Positions 23,391 to 25,235 of a stretch of DNA of 25,235 nt are shown here, in pieces. The translations under genes were made by a program, and so were the position numbers. The notes under the pieces were generated by a model that did not search any database, was not told the DNA's origin, and saw only the letters and a program-made list of their open reading frames with translations. Numbering within the stretch: the first letter of the stretch is position 1; each line of letters starts with the position of its first letter. The stretch comes from CAZBYL01 sp964496275 (GTDB lineage: Bacteria > Synergistota > Synergistia > Synergistales > Synergistaceae), in NCBI GenBank assembly GCA_964496275.1, contig CAZBYL010000038.1, forward strand, positions 1 to 25,235. Direction: 5' to 3'.

Positions 23391-23827
23391 AAATACTGGT
23401 AAGCGCATGTCTGTTGGGGCTGAATTGCAGATACTGCGGCGGCGGCGCATTAGACGCCGAAGTGCTTAAACTGAACGAAAAAAACTGCATAATCCCCGTA
23501 TGTCCCGAACAACTCGGCGGCCTATCGGTTCCCCGTCCGCCGTGCGAAATAAAAAACGGCAAAGTAATGGGCAAAGACGGGACAGACAAGACAGACGAAT
23601 TCGGCAAGGGAGCGGAAGAAACCCTTCGTCTGGCTCAAATGCTCGGCTGCACTCATGCGGTGCTGAAAGAACGCAGCCCATCCTGCGGATCAAAAACAAT
23701 ATACGACGGATCCTTTACAGGGCAAAAAATACAGGGAGCAGGAATCACCGCAAGTCTGCTTGCAGACAACGGAATAAAAGTTCTAAGCGAGGAAGATAAA
23801 GAAGAAATCCGATGCCTTATCGGCTAA
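23387..23827 (+). CDS. DUF523 protein, TudS-like (2-thiouracil desulfidase family)
   Basis: The 146-residue protein has the DUF523 domain. A characterised relative, TudS, is an iron-sulfur enzyme that removes sulfur from 2-thiouracil. Candidate cluster ligands are Cys8 (SACLLG), Cys39 (PVCPEQLGGL) and Cys100 (ERSPSCGSKTIYDG), three positions equivalent to those in TudS as far as I can judge; further cysteines at 14, 17, 53 and 88 also occur. It is coupled to the Nudix gene by an ATGA overlap. Pairing of a nucleotide-cleaning hydrolase with a thio-base desulfidase would fit a salvage role, but that is inference. Its last four bases overlap the end of the convergent EFR1 gene. Confidence 0.88.
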   Translation: MKILVSACLLGLNCRYCGGGALDAEVLKLNEKNCIIPVCPEQLGGLSVPRPPCEIKNGKVMGKDGTDKTDEFGKGAEETLRLAQMLGCTHAVLKERSPSCGSKTIYDGSFTGQKIQGAGITASLLADNGIKVLSEEDKEEIRCLIG

Positions 23828-24603
23828 AGGTCCAACAGCTCACGAAACTCGTCAAAATCAACAGCGCGGTACGGCACAACAGCCTTACCGGGAACGGTAA
23901 TTGCCCCGACAGGACAAAATCCGGCACACCTCTGGCAGCACTGACATTTTGAAGGAACTATCTTCGGATAATCTCCGCTGCAATCAAACGCGCCAACCGG
24001 GCACGCATCGGCGCACCTCATACACATAACACACCTGTCATTACACACCTGAATAGGATACATACGGTAAAAAAGCCGCAGCGCAAGACCGCTTGAGACA
24101 AACTTATGCCAAAGCGACGGCACAATCGTGCTTCCGCTCTTCCATTCGGAAATACCGTTCATAATCGAAGCCGCAAAAAGGTCTGCCTTCATGAGAGCTT
24201 TTGAAACAACCTCATCATTCGCGGTTCTATCAGCAGACTTATTATTATAATTTCCCGGCATAACAAAAAGTTCGGAAGCAATCGGGACATACCCCTTCCC
24301 GACGACAAGTTTTCTAAACCAAGCCTCAAGCCCCATTCCCAAACCACCCATTGTACCGGTCATAAAAATTTTTCTGTGATTCCCCTCAGGGAGCCTATCA
24401 AAAAAATCGAGAACGACAGGATAAGTCGAAAAAAACGCTATAGGAAAGGCAACACCGACAATAGAATCTGAATCAGGGTCAACAGGCGCACTAATACTGT
24501 GAAAAACAACATCATGCCCCATCCTGCCTATTCTCTCGGCAACATGAGACGCAATCAGCAAAGTGTTCCCCGTACCGGAAAAAACATAATAATCAATATT
24601 CAC
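23824..24603 (-). CDS. EFR1-family flavodoxin/ferredoxin fusion protein
   Basis: This 259-residue redox protein combines an N-terminal flavodoxin-like domain (VFSGTGNTLLIA, the FMN phosphate loop, then VGVAFPIAFFSTYPVVLDFF and TGTMGGLGMG) with a C-terminal pair of 4Fe-4S sites. The sites are CVMCMRCADACPVGAF and CQCCQRCAGFCPVGAI, both with the full CxxCxxCxxxCP spacing. Such EFR1 proteins are common in anaerobes and probably pass single electrons to unknown partners. The start is GTG 24603, with GGGGAGG ten bases upstream. A TATAAT box lies about 50 bases upstream on the minus strand, without a good -35. It is convergent with the DUF523 gene and overlaps it by four bases with no terminator between them. 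Confidence 0.9.
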   Translation of the reverse strand: MNIDYYVFSGTGNTLLIASHVAERIGRMGHDVVFHSISAPVDPDSDSIVGVAFPIAFFSTYPVVLDFFDRLPEGNHRKIFMTGTMGGLGMGLEAWFRKLVVGKGYVPIASELFVMPGNYNNKSADRTANDEVVSKALMKADLFAASIMNGISEWKSGSTIVPSLWHKFVSSGLALRLFYRMYPIQVCNDRCVMCMRCADACPVGAFDCSGDYPKIVPSKCQCCQRCAGFCPVGAITVPGKAVVPYRAVDFDEFRELLDL

Positions 24604-24865
24604 ACAAAACAGTCCTCCCCATAAACAGAAAGAAAAGCTAATATAGTTTATCCATTATAAACCTTAAAATTACATAAAAATCAGTATTCACTGAAAACAG
24701 CGGACCTGCACAGCACCGGCCTGTATAAATTGGACACACTAGAAGCTATTCTTGTGCTTGAATGTTTTGCAAACTGAAGAAATTCAAAAAAAACTACGGT
24801 CAAAAACAAACTTACCGTATGCTAAACGGTGCTTTTAAAGCCTTCCCTAGGGGCGGCCAGAGAGC

Positions 24866-24888
24866 CAAATCACCGCTCTTGTGATTTG
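24866..24888. repeat. Inverted repeat CAAATCAC-(7)-GTGATTTG
   Basis: Perfect 8-bp arms with a seven-base loop (CGCTCTT) in the gene-free stretch. No T-run follows, so it is not a standard terminator. Confidence 0.45.
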
Positions 24889-25019
24889 TGCGAATCGGCT
24901 GGTTGTTACACCTAGAAGGTGGCATTGGGTAATTTTTCCAATGACGGATGAGGGTGCTTTTTCACAAGCCCTTATCCGAGTCGAGCTGCTTTCGCGCAGA
25001 GAGTGGGGTAAATTTCTTC

Positions 25020-25037
25020 TTCGCCGAATCCGGCGAA
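25020..25037. repeat. Inverted repeat TTCGCCG-AATC-CGGCGAA
   Basis: Perfect 7-bp GC-rich arms around a four-base loop. It would form a stable hairpin in RNA of either strand. Its role is unknown. Confidence 0.45.
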
Positions 25038-25149
25038 AGGCGCTGCAAGTGCGGACTCAAGGAGACTTTCATCACGTATGCCGGGGATACCGCCTGTTTC
25101 ATTTATCAGATGGAGTGCAGTATGATAATTTGGCGTTTCGTTATGATTT

Positions 25150-25235
25150 TCATTGCGCGAGAATCTTGTAAGCTTCCCTATTTTGCGCTATGAGGCGTTT
25201 GGAGATGCCAATAATGTCTTCGTCGTCAGCTTCCT
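25150..25235 (-). CDS. C-terminal end of an unidentified protein (partial)
   Basis: Reading from the window edge on the minus strand, an open frame of 27 codons ends at TGA 25150-25152. The visible tail has an acidic EADDEDIIGISK segment followed by RLIAQNREAYKILAQ, a helix-forming, charged pattern. Tails of this kind occur in small antitoxins, but the fragment is too short to name a family. The continuation lies beyond the window. Confidence 0.45.
   Translation of the reverse strand, partial: EADDEDIIGISKRLIAQNREAYKILAQ

Larger units (their letters stand above)
24604..25149. other. Intergenic stretch with relic-like, structured, non-coding DNA
   Basis: No convincing gene lies in these 546 bases. 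The first about 110 bases are the AT-rich leader region of the EFR1 gene. From about 24690 composition changes and becomes GC-richer and patchy. Two hairpins are present (24866-24888 and 25020-25037). ATTGGACACAC at about 24729 recalls the ends of some IS3-like elements, but no matching partner end was found. A 96-codon open frame from 24881 has no ribosome site and low-complexity, arginine-rich content, so I regard it as chance. The stretch may be a decayed mobile or repetitive element. Confidence 0.5.

Noticed and set aside
24729..24745. The ATTGGACACAC stretch as the terminal inverted repeat of an intact IS element.
   Set aside because: No transposase frame, no opposite end and no target-site duplication could be found.
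24881..25171. A 96-codon plus-strand open frame in the right-hand gene-free stretch.
   Set aside because: It lacks a ribosome site, is arginine- and leucine-rich in a way typical of shadow frames, overlaps a hairpin and runs antisense into the partial gene at 25150.

Overview
The window looks like a chromosomal segment of a strictly anaerobic, Gram-negative-type fermenter. It has periplasmic binding-protein and TRAP transport, ETF-linked redox enzymes, a nickel-racemase-like protein and an EFR1-type flavodoxin/ferredoxin. The gene mix, moderate GC, frequent ATA and AGA codons and frequent TTG/GTG starts would fit the phylum Synergistota, but that assignment is inference and no rRNA is present. 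No tRNA, rRNA, CRISPR array or intact insertion sequence was seen.

Left part (1-8436). Minus strand: a branched-chain amino-acid type binding protein cut by the window edge, a large hybrid sensor histidine kinase, an FGGY-family sugar kinase and a C45-type Ntn hydrolase. Plus strand: rsmG and a hemolysin III/YqfA-like membrane protein, divergent from the hydrolase.

Middle part (8437-12380). Minus strand: an unrecognised 223-residue protein, a DUF2400/TIGR02757 protein, an FMN-binding flavin reductase-like protein and ferritin. Two tandem GNAT acetyltransferases follow on the plus strand. Four hairpin terminators are visible from 5802 to 12375 and a fifth at 22074.

Core of interest (12405-22058). 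Two divergent operons share a 400-bp AT-rich control region. The minus operon is etfB-etfA-FAD-linked 2-hydroxyacid dehydrogenase, the order of the lactate dehydrogenase/Etf operon (lctBCD) of Acetobacterium woodii. The plus operon is dctP-dctQ-dctM (TRAP transporter), a LarA-type nickel racemase homologue, a GntR/FCD regulator and a class I aminotransferase; after dctQ these genes abut or overlap. Read together they suggest a pathway for an unidentified 2-hydroxy acid: import, stereo-inversion, ETF-linked oxidation to the 2-oxo acid, and transamination. The control region carries a 22-bp inverted repeat and several TTGTAT-type half-sites, plausible targets of the GntR protein.

Right part (22166-25235). 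A TSUP-family permease, a MutT-like Nudix hydrolase overlapping a DUF523/TudS-like protein, a convergent EFR1 protein, about 550 bp of non-coding or relic DNA with two hairpins, and the C-terminal end of an unidentified minus-strand protein.
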